Under the pieces are notes generated by a model. That model had not been told where the DNA came from, did no database searches, and was given only the letters and a program-made list of their open reading frames with translations. This document shows positions 1 through 10,103 of a DNA stretch of 64,000 nucleotides, piece by piece; positions within the stretch are counted from its first letter, which is position 1; each line of letters begins with the position of its first letter. This stretch comes from Pseudomonas sp. MM213 (GTDB lineage: Bacteria; Pseudomonadota; Gammaproteobacteria; Pseudomonadales; Pseudomonadaceae): assembly GCF_020423045.1 (NCBI RefSeq), contig NZ_CP081943.1, positions 3,286,001 to 3,350,000 of the forward strand, read 5' to 3'. Position numbers and translations under genes: made by a program.

Positions 1-339
1 GGTCACCAGCAATGCGCGCCACTTGTGAACCGGGTCATGCTGCGCACCGCAGAAAACGATTTCCGGAACGCGCACGTCGATCAGGCGCATGCCCATGAGC
101 GCATCTCGCTCACGCAACACCGTCGGCCGACCGAAAGGATGCAGCCAACTCCGATAGGTATGTCCGGTCTGACGTTTGACGTAGAGCAGTTGTCCCTTGC
201 TGCTCTTGATACGCTGCACACCACTTTCGCCGCCGCGACGGACGTTGGGTTCTTCAACCCATTCACCGCGCTGATTCCAGAAATAGTCAAAGCGGTCTTG
301 GGAAGCGACGTCCGTTTCTGCTGCACACTGCACTGCCAT
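1..339 (-). CDS. inaA: Lipopolysaccharide kinase InaA-family protein (5' part only)
   Basis: The first 113 codons of a gene that runs off the left edge of the window. It begins ATG at 339, four bases after the stop of the methyltransferase gene, so the two form one operon. The translation starts MAVQCAAETDVASQDRFDYF and contains a KGQLLYVKRQ segment followed by a GRPTVLRERDALMGMRLIDV segment, typical of the N-lobe of the small WaaP/InaA kinase-like family that phosphorylates LPS core heptose. The catalytic loop would lie outside the window. The position beside colRS matches the known pseudomonad arrangement in which ColR controls LPS-modification genes. The kinase reaction is inferred from the family, not shown here. 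Confidence 0.8.
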   Translation of the reverse strand, partial: MAVQCAAETDVASQDRFDYFWNQRGEWVEEPNVRRGGESGVQRIKSSKGQLLYVKRQTGHTYRSWLHPFGRPTVLRERDALMGMRLIDVRVPEIVFCGAQHDPVHKWRALLVT

Positions 340-343
340 TGAG

Positions 344-1012
344 TTACCTCTTGCGTAATACATAAACCCGCCACATGGCATAGAGCGGTAAAAAGTCCAG
401 TTGTTCCTGGATTCGAAAACCAGCCTGCTCGAACTCCTTTTCGACCGTAGCCGCCGGTAACACAAATCGGTTTTGGTAACCGAGATGCCCACGTGTTTTT
501 TCAAGCCGCCTGCGTTTCCAGGCTTTGAAGTTGCCGTCTACCCACAACGAAATAATCACGCTGTCACGCGTGACGCGTTCGAACTCACGCAGAATGGCCA
601 GTCGATGCTCGGCTTCACCGATGTGGTGCAGCAAGCGCATACAAAAAATGCTGTCGACGGCGTTATCAGGCAAGGCAATGTCGAACGCAGATGTGTGCAA
701 GGGTTGTACCCGTTTCACCACATCGGCCGGTTGCGCCTTCAAAGCGATCTTCAGCATGGACTCGGAGTTGTCCGCACCGATAATCACCCGATTGGCTTTT
801 TCCGCCAGTAGTGGCCAGAAGCGCCCGGCACCGCAGGGTAAATCGAGAACCAGGCCAGGTTCACCAGCCAGTGTCAAAGCCTTGCGCGCCAGTTGCTCGT
901 CACGCCAATGGGACAGTCGGCGACCGAGTCCGTCCTGATGTTTGCGCAGGTATTTCTGAGCGTGTTGATCGTCGTATTTTTCGGAAAAATCAAGTTTGAT
1001 CGGGCCAGCCAT
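344..1012 (-). CDS. Class I SAM-dependent methyltransferase
   Basis: 222 residues. The AdoMet-binding motif I is clear (VLDLPCGAGRFW, about residues 56-67), followed by an acidic residue ending strand 2 (IIGADNSESML) and a motif-IV-like DSIFCMRLLHH. The fold is that of the UbiE/BioC-like Methyltransf_11 group; the substrate is unknown. An ATG at 1012 with an AGGAG eight bases upstream is preferred over the in-frame GTG at 1015. It is the first gene of an operon with the InaA-like kinase and has a near-perfect ColR-type operator upstream (1084-1099), so a role in LPS or envelope modification under ColRS is plausible but inferred. Confidence 0.85.
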   Translation of the reverse strand: MAGPIKLDFSEKYDDQHAQKYLRKHQDGLGRRLSHWRDEQLARKALTLAGEPGLVLDLPCGAGRFWPLLAEKANRVIIGADNSESMLKIALKAQPADVVKRVQPLHTSAFDIALPDNAVDSIFCMRLLHHIGEAEHRLAILREFERVTRDSVIISLWVDGNFKAWKRRRLEKTRGHLGYQNRFVLPAATVEKEFEQAGFRIQEQLDFLPLYAMWRVYVLRKR

Positions 1013-1083
1013 CACGAAGGGCTCCTGCGTTTCTGATGACCACTACCCTAAGGAATGGTGTGTCAGCGCCAGGTCATGCCTTC

Positions 1084-1099
1084 GTGAAAAAATCGTGGT
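1084..1099 (-). promoter_or_regulatory. Candidate ColR operator upstream of the methyltransferase-inaA operon
   Basis: On the minus strand the sequence reads ACCACGATTTTTTCAC. It matches 15 of 16 positions of the ColR consensus as I recall it from P. putida (YYNASNNYTTTTTCAC); only the first base differs. It lies about 70 bp upstream of the methyltransferase start in the correct orientation. Confidence 0.6.
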
Positions 1100-1130
1100 G
1101 TAAAACCCCGATTTATTTCGAGGTTTTACA
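1100..1130. terminator. Hairpin between colS and the methyltransferase operon
   Basis: An inverted repeat, TGTAAAACC near 1099-1107 against GGTTTTACA at 1122-1130, extended by CG pairs around an AT-rich loop. It lies 35 bp beyond the colS stop. On the minus strand a T-rich tract follows seven bases later, inside the ColR-like box, so terminator and operator are adjacent. Confidence 0.5.
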
Positions 1131-1164
1131 GGTTGACGGCAGTGGCCGAGGGCCACCAACAAAA

Positions 1165-2445
1165 TCAACTATCGCGCTGACTCAACGTCACCTGAAAACG
1201 ACAGCCATTGGGCTCCATGTTCGTCAGGCTGACATTCCACCCCTGGTTCTCACAGATCCGCTGCACCAGCGACAGGCCCAACCCCAGGCCTTCACCACGT
1301 TTCTCGTTGCCACGCACGAACGGCTCGAACATCGCCTCGCGTTTCTCCTCGGGAATGCCTACACCACTGTCCTCGACCGTGAAACCGGCAGTCGTCAGCG
1401 TCAAACGGATGAAGCCCCGTTCGGTGTAATGCAGCGCGTTACGCAACAGGTTACCCATGACTGCGTGCAACAGGGTTGCGTTGTAGCAAGTGCTGGCCGG
1501 ATTGCCCGGTTCAAATATCAGCGACAGCCCTTTTGCCTCGATCGGTTCTCGCCACAAACTGAGCAGCCCGCCGGCGACCTGGCTCAAGGACTGCTGCGGC
1601 GCCATGCTGGCGTCTTCATGTTGGGCGCGGGCCAGCATCAGGAAGGTTTGCACCAGCTCACGCATCTCTTCGCAGGCGCGGGCGATTCGTTCAACCTGAG
1701 CCCGCCCCCGCTGATCGATGCCGGGGTTTTCCAGCAACAGCTCACAGGAACTGGCCAGCACCATCAACGGCGTGCGCAATTCGTGGCTGACGTCGCTGGT
1801 GAACAATCGCTCCCGGGTCAATGCCTGCCGCAAGCGCCCGAGGGTGGCGTCGAAGGCTACCGCCAGCTCGCCCACTTCATCAGCGGCGTAGTCCGGTGCC
1901 AACGGGGGCGCCAGCCCCAGGAGCTGATCGCGGTGACGCACCTGCCGAGCGAGGCGCACCACCGGCGCCATCACTTTGCGCGCGAGGACCCAACCGAGGA
2001 ACACCGCCAACGCCAGGCTCAGGACGAAGCCCACCAGCACCACCGCGAACAGCACCCGCTCGCGCTCTTCGAAATCACTCTGGTCTTGCAGCAGCACATA
2101 ATGCCGGCCATCGACGACTTCGACCATCGCGTGATACGACAGCTGCTCCCGGAACACCTCGTGAAAACCCGGCTCCAGATGACGCAAATCCTTGGGCAAC
2201 TCGAAATCGCCCGGCCCGCCGCTGAAATAGAACAGCTGGTCTGGTTCGGGGCGATGGCTCCAGTCCGAGACACTGTCCATCAACAACAGGCGTTGCAGAT
2301 CGCCACCCAGACCTGCCGAAATCAGTTTTTCTTCCACCAGGTGCACGGTTGCCACAATGCCCATGGCGAAGGCGCCTGCCACCAATGCGCTCATCAGCGC
2401 AAAGGCGATGATGATCCGTTGAGCAAGGCTCTGTTTAAACTCCAT
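1165..2445 (-). CDS. colS: ColS sensor histidine kinase
   Basis: 426 residues from the ATG at 2445, overlapping the end of colR by 11 bp; a longer reading frame exists but lies inside colR. Order: TM1 about 10-32, periplasmic loop 33-130, TM2 about 131-155, HAMP, HisKA with SHELRTPL, HATPase with N box (NLLRNALHY), VEDSGVGIP and GEGLGLGLS. The periplasmic loop carries H35, E38, E96, H105 and an E126-x-x-E129 pair, which matches the residues I recall as the Zn/Fe-sensing set of P. putida ColS. ColS phosphorylates ColR in response to excess metal, controlling LPS and membrane-integrity genes. The neighbouring InaA-like, methyltransferase and PAP2 genes fit this role. Confidence 0.93.
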   Translation of the reverse strand: MEFKQSLAQRIIIAFALMSALVAGAFAMGIVATVHLVEEKLISAGLGGDLQRLLLMDSVSDWSHRPEPDQLFYFSGGPGDFELPKDLRHLEPGFHEVFREQLSYHAMVEVVDGRHYVLLQDQSDFEERERVLFAVVLVGFVLSLALAVFLGWVLARKVMAPVVRLARQVRHRDQLLGLAPPLAPDYAADEVGELAVAFDATLGRLRQALTRERLFTSDVSHELRTPLMVLASSCELLLENPGIDQRGRAQVERIARACEEMRELVQTFLMLARAQHEDASMAPQQSLSQVAGGLLSLWREPIEAKGLSLIFEPGNPASTCYNATLLHAVMGNLLRNALHYTERGFIRLTLTTAGFTVEDSGVGIPEEKREAMFEPFVRGNEKRGEGLGLGLSLVQRICENQGWNVSLTNMEPNGCRFQVTLSQRDS

Positions 2446-3118
2446 CACGGCCCTCGGCCAAGCGATAACCCACACCGTGTACGGTTTGCAGCAACGGCTT
2501 GGCGAACGGCTTGTCGATCACCTGACGCAATTGGTGGACGTGGCTGCGCAGGCTGTCGCTGTCCGGGCAGTCATCGCCCCACAGGGCCTCTTCGAGAATT
2601 TCCCGGCGCAAGACGTGCGGGCTTTTCTGCATCAGCACGGCCAACAGTTTCAGGCCGACCGGGTTGAGTTTCAGCAAGCGCCCTTCGCGGGTGACTTCCA
2701 GGGTATCGAGGTCGTAGCTCAGATCGCCGACTTGCAGGGTACGACGACCGCCGCCCTGCGCCCGGCGCATCACCGCTTCGATCCGCGCGGCCAGTTCAGA
2801 CAGGGCGAAAGGTTTGATCAGGTAATCATCGGCCCCGGACTTGAAGCCTTGCAGCCGGTCGTCCAGTTGATCGCGAGCGGTCAGCATGATCACCGGGGTG
2901 TCACGGCGAGCGTCTTCGCGCAGGCGTTTGCACAGGGTATAGCCGTCGATGCCGGGCAACATGATGTCGAGCACGATCAAGTCGTAGTGCTCGGTGGCTG
3001 CCAGGTGCAGGCCAGACAAACCGTCCTGCGCGCAATCCACGGTGTAGCCTTTGAGCCCCAGGTAATCGGCCAGATTGGCCAGGATATCGCGGTTGTCTTC
3101 AACCAATAGAATTCGCAT
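2435..3118 (-). CDS. colR: ColR response regulator (OmpR/PhoB family)
   Basis: 227 residues: receiver domain (MRILLVEDN start, phosphoacceptor Asp in VLDIMLPGIDG, conserved Lys in LIKPF) followed by a winged-helix DNA-binding domain ending LLQTVHGVGYRL. The ATG at 3118 has GGAGGAGG five bases upstream and is preferred over the GTG two codons earlier. It is transcribed ahead of and overlaps colS. The family activates membrane-quality genes in response to metals. Two ColR-box-like sequences flank the locus (1084-1099 and 3236-3251), so both neighbouring transcription units are probable direct targets. Confidence 0.94.
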   Translation of the reverse strand: MRILLVEDNRDILANLADYLGLKGYTVDCAQDGLSGLHLAATEHYDLIVLDIMLPGIDGYTLCKRLREDARRDTPVIMLTARDQLDDRLQGFKSGADDYLIKPFALSELAARIEAVMRRAQGGGRRTLQVGDLSYDLDTLEVTREGRLLKLNPVGLKLLAVLMQKSPHVLRREILEEALWGDDCPDSDSLRSHVHQLRQVIDKPFAKPLLQTVHGVGYRLAEGRDGV

Positions 3119-3235
3119 GGGCACCTCCTCCGTACACAGTAACGGCCGTCTTGGCCCGCGCAGCTTAAGGCCTGGCGTGGCGCAGAGCCAGAACTGTGTG
3201 CAGTGGCCAAACCCATTGATAAACCCGGTGTGACG

Positions 3236-3251
3236 TTGACGATTTTTTCAC
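3236..3251 (+). promoter_or_regulatory. Candidate ColR operator upstream of the PAP2 gene
   Basis: TTGACGATTTTTTCAC fits every position of the remembered ColR consensus YYNASNNYTTTTTCAC. It lies about 87 bp upstream of the PAP2 phosphatase ATG and about 118 bp upstream of colR, in the divergent promoter region (3119-3337), which holds no gene. Confidence 0.65.
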
Positions 3252-3337
3252 TATCGGTTCACACGGCAGCGACAGAAACAGGCCCAAACTCCGCGCGGCT
3301 GCGCTCTCAAGAACATTTAACCGACCAAGGAACTGCC

Positions 3338-4081
3338 ATGGTTTCGACCACTGCCCGCCCCGCCTCTCGCCCTCTGAACTTCTGGGTGTGCCTGGGTGTT
3401 CCCGCCGTTGCGGCGATCATTCTGGTGCTGCTCGAACTGACGTCCGTGGACATGGACCTGGCGAGGATGTTCTACGACCCGGCTGCGGGGGATTTCATCG
3501 GACGGCACAGTTACTTCCTCGAAAACATCCTGCATGACCGCGCCAAACAAGTGGTCATCGCGTTTTCAGTGTTGGCCATCTTCGGCTTCATCGGCGCTTT
3601 TTTCATCGACCGGCTCAAACCGTTCAAACGGGAACTGGGCTGCCTGGTGCTGTCCCTGGGCCTGGCGACCTCTTTTGTCACGCCCGTCAAAGCGGTGACC
3701 GCGGTTCAATGCCCATGGAGCCTGGAGCAATTCGGCGGTCATGAAACCTACAGTGAACTGCTCAGCCCGCGCCCACCTACCGAAAAACCCGGCCGTTGCT
3801 GGCCGGGTGGTCATGCCGCCACCGGTTTCACGTTGTTTGCGCTGTTTTTCGTGCTGCGCGACCGACGTCCGCGTCTGGCGCGCAAGGCGCTGGTGTTCGC
3901 GTTTGCGCTGGGCACGGTGTTTTCCATCGGCCGGATGCTGCAGGGCGCGCATTTTTTCTCGCACAACGTGTGGACAGCGATTTTCTGCTGGCTGATTTGT
4001 CTGGGGTCGTATTACTACATCCTTTATCGACCTGCGTTGAAGGCTGATCGAGTAACCAAGGCAGAACCTGTCAGCGTCTGA
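3338..4081 (+). CDS. PAP2-family membrane phosphatase
   Basis: 247 residues with about six membrane helices. The PAP2 signature is split as usual: a K-(x)n-RP-type first motif near SPRPPTEKPGRCWPGGHAATG (the GGHA core follows it) and a last motif SIGRMLQGAHFFSHNV carrying Arg and His. Such enzymes dephosphorylate lipid phosphates such as undecaprenyl pyrophosphate or lipid A. The ATG at 3338 with AAGGA upstream is preferred; the frame is open further upstream, but those codons look like promoter DNA and contain the ColR box. It is divergent from colR, so ColR-controlled lipid A or carrier-lipid modification is the likely role. Exact substrate unknown. Confidence 0.88.
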   Translation: MVSTTARPASRPLNFWVCLGVPAVAAIILVLLELTSVDMDLARMFYDPAAGDFIGRHSYFLENILHDRAKQVVIAFSVLAIFGFIGAFFIDRLKPFKRELGCLVLSLGLATSFVTPVKAVTAVQCPWSLEQFGGHETYSELLSPRPPTEKPGRCWPGGHAATGFTLFALFFVLRDRRPRLARKALVFAFALGTVFSIGRMLQGAHFFSHNVWTAIFCWLICLGSYYYILYRPALKADRVTKAEPVSV

Positions 4082-4090
4082 TCTGACGCC

Positions 4091-4155
4091 TTCGCGGGCA
4101 AGCCTCGCTCCTACAGGTCTAGCGCAATCCTTGTAGGAGCGTGGCTTGCCCGCGA
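4091..4155. repeat. REP pair
   Basis: Inverted pair TTCGCGGGCAAGCC-TCGCTCCTACA and TGTAGGAGCG-TGGCTTGCCCGCGAA around a 16-base spacer, in the convergent gap between the PAP2 gene and groEL. Confidence 0.85.
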
Positions 4156-4195
4156 AAGCCGCGACTCGGTCTCCCGACATACCAAATCGAGGCAA

Positions 4196-4232
4196 TAAAA
4201 AACCCCGCCTGCTTTCGCAGGCGGGGTTTTTT
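4196..4232. terminator. Rho-independent terminator of groESL
   Basis: Stem ACCCCGCCTGC/GCAGGCGGGGT around a TTTC loop, with A-run and T-run on either side. It can work in both directions between the PAP2 gene and groEL. Confidence 0.9.
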
Positions 4233-4251
4233 CGTACGGGGTAAGGCTGGC

Positions 4252-5907
<1,656 letters not shown>

Positions 5908-5944
5908 TTAAATACTTTGTAGTAGCGGGAAAATGAGCGGGGAA

Positions 5945-6238
5945 TCAGCCTTCGATAACAGCGAGAATCTCGTTCTCAGCCATTACCAACAGGTCTTCGC
6001 CGTCGACTTTCACGGTGTTGCTGCCGGAGTACGGGCCGAACACAACCTTGTCACCCACTTTCACGGCCAGCGCACGCACTTCACCGTTGTCCAGCACGCG
6101 GCCGGTACCTACAGCGAGCACTTCGCCGCTGTTGGCTTTTTCAGCAGCCGAACCTGGCAGGACGATACCGCCAGCGGTTTTCTTTTCTTCTTCGCTGCGA
6201 CGGATGACGACGCGGTCATGCAGAGGACGAAGCTTCAT
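5945..6238 (-). CDS. groES: GroES co-chaperonin
   Basis: 97 residues, [20 protein letters not shown] start with the mobile loop [20 protein letters not shown]. It caps GroEL rings. First gene of the groESL operon; AGGAGAG precedes the ATG. Confidence 0.99.
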   Translation of the reverse strand: MKLRPLHDRVVIRRSEEEKKTAGGIVLPGSAAEKANSGEVLAVGTGRVLDNGEVRALAVKVGDKVVFGPYSGSNTVKVDGEDLLVMAENEILAVIEG

Positions 6239-6380
6239 TGTCGATCTCTCCTAATTGTGGTTTTCATCGGCCGGTGTAGTCCCGGCGGGTTTAACAAATC
6301 CGGCGGTGCCGGGTGCGGTTCGTCAAGCGAACCGCGGAAGTCTGTCTGGCGTGATTGCCAGAAACCTTGCGGTGACCGTT

Positions 6381-6408
6381 ACATAAGGGCGCATAAGCTT
6401 ATTACAAG
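6381..6408 (-). promoter_or_regulatory. Candidate sigma32 promoter of groESL
   Basis: On the minus strand CTTGTAA and CCCTTATGT are separated by 12 bases, close to the heat-shock consensus CTTGAAA / CCCCATNT. It is about 145 bp upstream of groES in the otherwise empty interval 6239-6448. Not proven. Confidence 0.45.
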
Positions 6409-6450
6409 GGCGCGGATCGAAATTTTTTACGTTGATGCCCCGAAAATGAA

Positions 6451-6472
6451 CACGGCACCCGAAGGTGCCGTG
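6451..6472. terminator. Terminator hairpin after fxsA
   Basis: CACGGCACC-CGAA-GGTGCCGTG with a T-rich stretch following on the minus strand, 14 bp past the fxsA stop. Confidence 0.7.
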
Positions 6473-6485
6473 CAGGTGAAACGAT

Positions 6486-6962
6486 TTACTTGGAATCGCG
6501 GTGTTCGAACTCGCCTTCGATCACGTTCGGCTCTCGGCCCAACGGCTCGCGCGGGGCAGGACCGCCACGCGGCTGAAGATCATCGGCGAACGCACGCTGA
6601 CGGATCGCCGCCTCTTCGGCGCGCTGGCGCATTTTATTGGCCAGCAGTCGACGGGAGATCGGCAGCAGCATGATCAGGCCCAGCACGTCGGTGACGAAGC
6701 CCGGCAGAATCAACAGACCACCGGCCAGGGCCAGCATCAGACCTTCGAGCATGGTCTGGGCTGGCAGTTCGCCGCGGTTCAGACTTTCACGCGCACGCAG
6801 CGCAGTTGCCAGGCCGGCGATGCGCAGCACGAACACGCCGAGCATCGAGCCGAGAATGACCAGCAGCAGCGCCGGGAAAAACCCGATCGCACCGCTGACC
6901 TTGACGAATACGAACAGCTCCAACACCGGAAACAGTACAAAGAGCAATAAAAAAGGGCGCAT
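6486..6962 (-). CDS. fxsA: FxsA-family membrane protein
   Basis: 158 residues. Three or four hydrophobic segments in the first 110 residues, with the family pattern FPVLELFVFVKVSG...GSMLGVFVLR...GLLILPGFVTDVLGLIMLLP, then a charged cytoplasmic tail. The ATG at 6962 has GAGGAA seven bases upstream and is chosen over a TTG five codons earlier. FxsA is named for suppression of F exclusion of phage T7 in E. coli when overproduced; its physiological role is unknown. The position upstream of groES matches other pseudomonads. Confidence 0.9.
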   Translation of the reverse strand: MRPFLLLFVLFPVLELFVFVKVSGAIGFFPALLLVILGSMLGVFVLRIAGLATALRARESLNRGELPAQTMLEGLMLALAGGLLILPGFVTDVLGLIMLLPISRRLLANKMRQRAEEAAIRQRAFADDLQPRGGPAPREPLGREPNVIEGEFEHRDSK

Positions 6963-7028
6963 CAAATGGTTCCTCAACGCAAGAATGCCTTGCCAGTCTT
7001 CCCTAGATGACGTCGCCCTTTCGTGAAT

Positions 7029-7760
7029 TCAAGCGCCGGCTACTTCATTTTTCGGCCAATGTTCGGCGTGAGCCAGGAAAACCAAGGCCTCCCGAACTTG
7101 TGTCGGCGTATTACACGGGGCTTGAAACGGTAGCCAGTACAGCGCCTGACCAATGCGCAGGTGCATGCCTTCAGTGTCGATCCCGGCCAGTTGCGCCGGC
7201 TCGGTTTTCGGCAGCCCCGCCAGTTCGACGTAGTGGGCGATGGCTTTGGCGTGATCGGCGTTCATGTGCTCGACCATGCTCACCTCGGCCTTGCCGGCGA
7301 ACGGATTGGCCAACGTCAGTTGATCGACCCAATGAATCGCGCCGAAGCCGCCGATGTAGCGATGACGCACGGGTTTGAGCACCCAGAAATCGAAATCGTG
7401 GGCCTTGTGATAATTCTGCGAATCCGAGAAGTAACGGTAGTAGCGCTCGGCGGCCACTTCAATCGCAGCCGCGTCCTCGAGTTTTTCCGCTTCGGCGAGG
7501 TACGTCAGCCGGCCGACCGCTTGCACGTCCTCGGCCCCGCGCTCACCGACGAACAGCGAACACTTCGGGTCTTTCTGCAGATTGTGGGTGTGCTGGGCGA
7601 TGCGGCTGATCAGGATCAGCGGCCGGCCCTGCTCGTCCAGACAGTAAGGAACCACGGAGCCAAACGGGAAACCGGGCATCGCCTTGGAGTGCGTCGACAG
7701 CACTCCGCGGTATTCCTTGAGAAGCAATTCTCGGGCATTCTTGGCCGCTTCAACGCTCAA
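7029..7760 (-). CDS. HugZ-like pyridoxamine-5'-phosphate-oxidase-fold protein
   Basis: 243 residues. An N-terminal split-barrel domain (about 5-150, with [20 protein letters not shown] and [20 protein letters not shown]) is followed by a DUF2470-like C-terminal domain containing [15 protein letters not shown]. This architecture is found in heme-utilization/heme-oxygenase-like HugZ proteins. The best start is a TTG at 7760 preceded by AAGGAG seven bases away; the longer frame has no good ribosome site. Heme cleavage is inferred from the family only. Confidence 0.8.
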   Translation of the reverse strand: MSVEAAKNARELLLKEYRGVLSTHSKAMPGFPFGSVVPYCLDEQGRPLILISRIAQHTHNLQKDPKCSLFVGERGAEDVQAVGRLTYLAEAEKLEDAAAIEVAAERYYRYFSDSQNYHKAHDFDFWVLKPVRHRYIGGFGAIHWVDQLTLANPFAGKAEVSMVEHMNADHAKAIAHYVELAGLPKTEPAQLAGIDTEGMHLRIGQALYWLPFQAPCNTPTQVREALVFLAHAEHWPKNEVAGA

Positions 7761-7924
7761 TTTATGACTCCTTATATAGAATCCGTCGAAAAAACGGACA
7801 GGCGACTGCTGAAAGTTCCAGCCCGCCATCGGGGCAGTTCTCATGTGCAACCAGGCCACATCAGGTGCAGATCGAGAGGCTCTCTAGAAGGAAGACCACT
7901 CCAACCTGCAACTGGGGCACGCGA

Positions 7925-8683
7925 ATGCAACTCACTGACAAAGTAATCATTATCACTGGCGGTTGCCAGGGTTTAGGCCGTTCGATGGCCGAGTATTTCG
8001 CCGGCAAAGGCGCGAAGCTTGCGCTGGTTGACCTGAACCAGGAAAAGCTCGATGACGCCGTTGCCGCGTGCAAGGCCAAGGGCGTCGAGGCCCGCGCCTA
8101 CCTGTGCAACGTGGCCAATGAAGAGCAAGTGACGCACATGGTCGCCCAGGTGGCCGAAGATTTCGGCGCGATCCATGGCTTGATCAACAACGCAGGGATC
8201 CTGCGTGACGGGCTGCTGTTGAAGGTCAAGGACGGCGAGATGACCAAGATGAGCCTGGCCCAATGGCAAGCAGTCATCGACGTCAACCTGACCGGCGTGT
8301 TCCTGTGCACCCGCGAAGTCGCGGCGAAAATGGTCGAGCTGAAGAATAGCGGCGCGATCATCAACATCTCGTCGATCTCCCGCGCCGGCAACGTCGGCCA
8401 GACCAACTACTCGGCGGCCAAGGCCGGGGTTGCGGCGGCGACTGTCACGTGGGCAAAGGAATTGGCGCGTTACGGCATCCGCGTGGCGGGCATTGCACCG
8501 GGCTTTATCGAGACCGAGATGACGCTGGGCATGAAGCCTGAAGCGCTGGAAAAAATGACGTCCGGGATTCCGCTCAAGCGCATGGGCAAGCCGGAAGAGA
8601 TCGCCCATTCGGCGGCGTACATTTTCGAGAACGACTACTACACCGGCCGGATTCTGGAAATGGATGGCGGGTTGCGGATCTGA
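7925..8683 (+). CDS. SDR-family oxidoreductase
   Basis: 252 residues. Nucleotide-binding TGGCQGLG (TGxxxGxG type) near residue 11, NNAG at about 90, catalytic Ser (ISSISRAG) and YSAAK with Tyr/Lys, followed by PGFIETEM. A typical classical short-chain dehydrogenase of the FabG-like group; substrate unknown. The start at 7925 ([13 protein letters not shown]) is chosen because the upstream extension lacks family similarity. It diverges from the HugZ-like gene. Confidence 0.9.
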   Translation: MQLTDKVIIITGGCQGLGRSMAEYFAGKGAKLALVDLNQEKLDDAVAACKAKGVEARAYLCNVANEEQVTHMVAQVAEDFGAIHGLINNAGILRDGLLLKVKDGEMTKMSLAQWQAVIDVNLTGVFLCTREVAAKMVELKNSGAIINISSISRAGNVGQTNYSAAKAGVAAATVTWAKELARYGIRVAGIAPGFIETEMTLGMKPEALEKMTSGIPLKRMGKPEEIAHSAAYIFENDYYTGRILEMDGGLRI

Positions 8684-8700
8684 CCAACACCGCAAACCAA

Positions 8701-8728
8701 TGTGGGAGCGAGCCTGCTCGCTCCCACA
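8701..8728. repeat. Single compact REP hairpin
   Basis: TGTGGGAGCGAGC-CT-GCTCGCTCCCACA, a near-perfect inverted repeat in the convergent gap between the SDR gene and mrp. It probably also acts as a transcription barrier. Confidence 0.8.
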
Positions 8729-8740
8729 ATTGGATCGCGT

Positions 8741-9835
8741 TTAATCGTCGCTGATGGTGATGTTCGGCATCGCCGGGGTCGCTGCTTCCTGCAACACGAT
8801 CCGCGCGCCGACGTGGCGGGCGAGTTCCTGATACACCAGCGCGATCGGGCTGTCCGGCTCGGCAATGACCGTTGGCTTGCCGCCGTCGGCCTGTTCACGA
8901 ATGGCCATCGCCAGCGGCAACGACGCCAACAGTTCGACGCCGTACTGATTGGCCAGCTTCACCCCACCGCCCTCACCGAACAGATGCTCGGCATGCCCGC
9001 AGTTCGAGCAGATGTGCACCGCCATGTTTTCCACCACGCCCAGCACCGGGATGTTGACCTTGCGGAACATCTCCACACCCTTGCGCGCGTCCAGCAACGC
9101 CAGGTCTTGCGGGGTGGTGACGATGACAGCGCCGGCCACCGGGACTTTCTGCGCCAGGGTCAGCTGGATGTCGCCGGTGCCAGGCGGCATGTCGATGACC
9201 AGGTAATCCAGATCGCCCCAGGCGGTTTGTGTCACCAGTTGCAACAGTGCGCCAGAGACCATCGGCCCGCGCCAGACCATCGGCGTGTTGTCGTCGGTCA
9301 AAAACGCCATGGACATCACTTCGACGCCATGGGACTCAATCGGCACGAACCACTTCTGATCCTTGACCTTTGGTCGGGTGCCTTCGGGAATGCCGAACAT
9401 GATGCCCTGGCTCGGGCCGTAAATGTCCGCATCCAGAATCCCCACCTTGGCGCCTTCGCGAGCGAGGGCCAACGCGAGGTTGGCGGCGGTGGTGGACTTG
9501 CCCACGCCGCCCTTGCCGGATGCCACGGCCACGACGTTCTTGACGTTGGCCAGGCCCGGGATCTGTGCCTGAGCCTTGTGTGCGGCGATCACACTGGTGA
9601 TATCAACGCGAGCGCTGGTGACGCCGTCGAGGCCTTCGATGGCCATTTGCAGCATCTGCGCCCAGCCACTTTTGAACAGGCCGGCGGCGTAACCCAACTC
9701 CAGCTGGACGCTGACGCGATCACCCTGGATGTCGATGTTGCGCACGCACCCGGCGCTGACCGGGTCCTGGTTCAGGTAAGGGTCGGTGTATTGGCGAAGG
9801 ACGGCTTCCACCGCTGCGCGATTGACGGCGCTCAT
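8741..9835 (-). CDS. apbC: Mrp/ApbC iron-sulfur cluster carrier ATPase
   Basis: 364 residues. N-terminal MIP18/DUF59-type domain (1-85) and a P-loop ATPase with deviant Walker A GKGGVGKSTTAAN (about 105-117), DADIYGPSQ, and the C-x2-C pair ICSNCG that holds a bridging Fe-S cluster. The ATG at 9835 with CGGAG upstream is used. Such proteins bind and transfer [4Fe-4S] clusters to apoproteins. It is divergent from metG, as in other pseudomonads. Confidence 0.95.
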   Translation of the reverse strand: MSAVNRAAVEAVLRQYTDPYLNQDPVSAGCVRNIDIQGDRVSVQLELGYAAGLFKSGWAQMLQMAIEGLDGVTSARVDITSVIAAHKAQAQIPGLANVKNVVAVASGKGGVGKSTTAANLALALAREGAKVGILDADIYGPSQGIMFGIPEGTRPKVKDQKWFVPIESHGVEVMSMAFLTDDNTPMVWRGPMVSGALLQLVTQTAWGDLDYLVIDMPPGTGDIQLTLAQKVPVAGAVIVTTPQDLALLDARKGVEMFRKVNIPVLGVVENMAVHICSNCGHAEHLFGEGGGVKLANQYGVELLASLPLAMAIREQADGGKPTVIAEPDSPIALVYQELARHVGARIVLQEAATPAMPNITISDD

Positions 9836-9915
9836 GGGCAACTCCGATAGCAAGACTGGAAAATCAGGCGGGTATCGTACCTGTTCTGATCGTTTGGCGG
9901 CATGTCGAAAAGATC

Positions 9916-9984
9916 TGTAGGAGCCCGGTTTGCCAGCGATGGTGTCCTCAGGTCAGTCTTCGCCGGCAAGCCTGGCTCCTACAA
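9916..9984. repeat. REP pair
   Basis: TGTAGGAGCCCGGTTTGCC...GGCAAGCCTGGCTCCTACA inverted pair between the divergent apbC and metG genes. Confidence 0.75.
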
Positions 9985-10103
9985 GGACGCAATCCGATGC
10001 ATGAATCCCTGTTACTCATCCAATGAAACAGGCGCACGGGGTGAAAAATATGCGCCGGCGCTTTATAGTGGCCGACCTCCGTTTCATCAAGTAGCCGAGC
10101 CCC

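Noticed and set aside
1036..2667. 543-codon open frame on the plus strand across colS
   Set aside because: Antisense to colS/colR, whose domains are unmistakable; low-complexity Gln/His/Arg-rich translation typical of the mirror frame of GC-rich genes.
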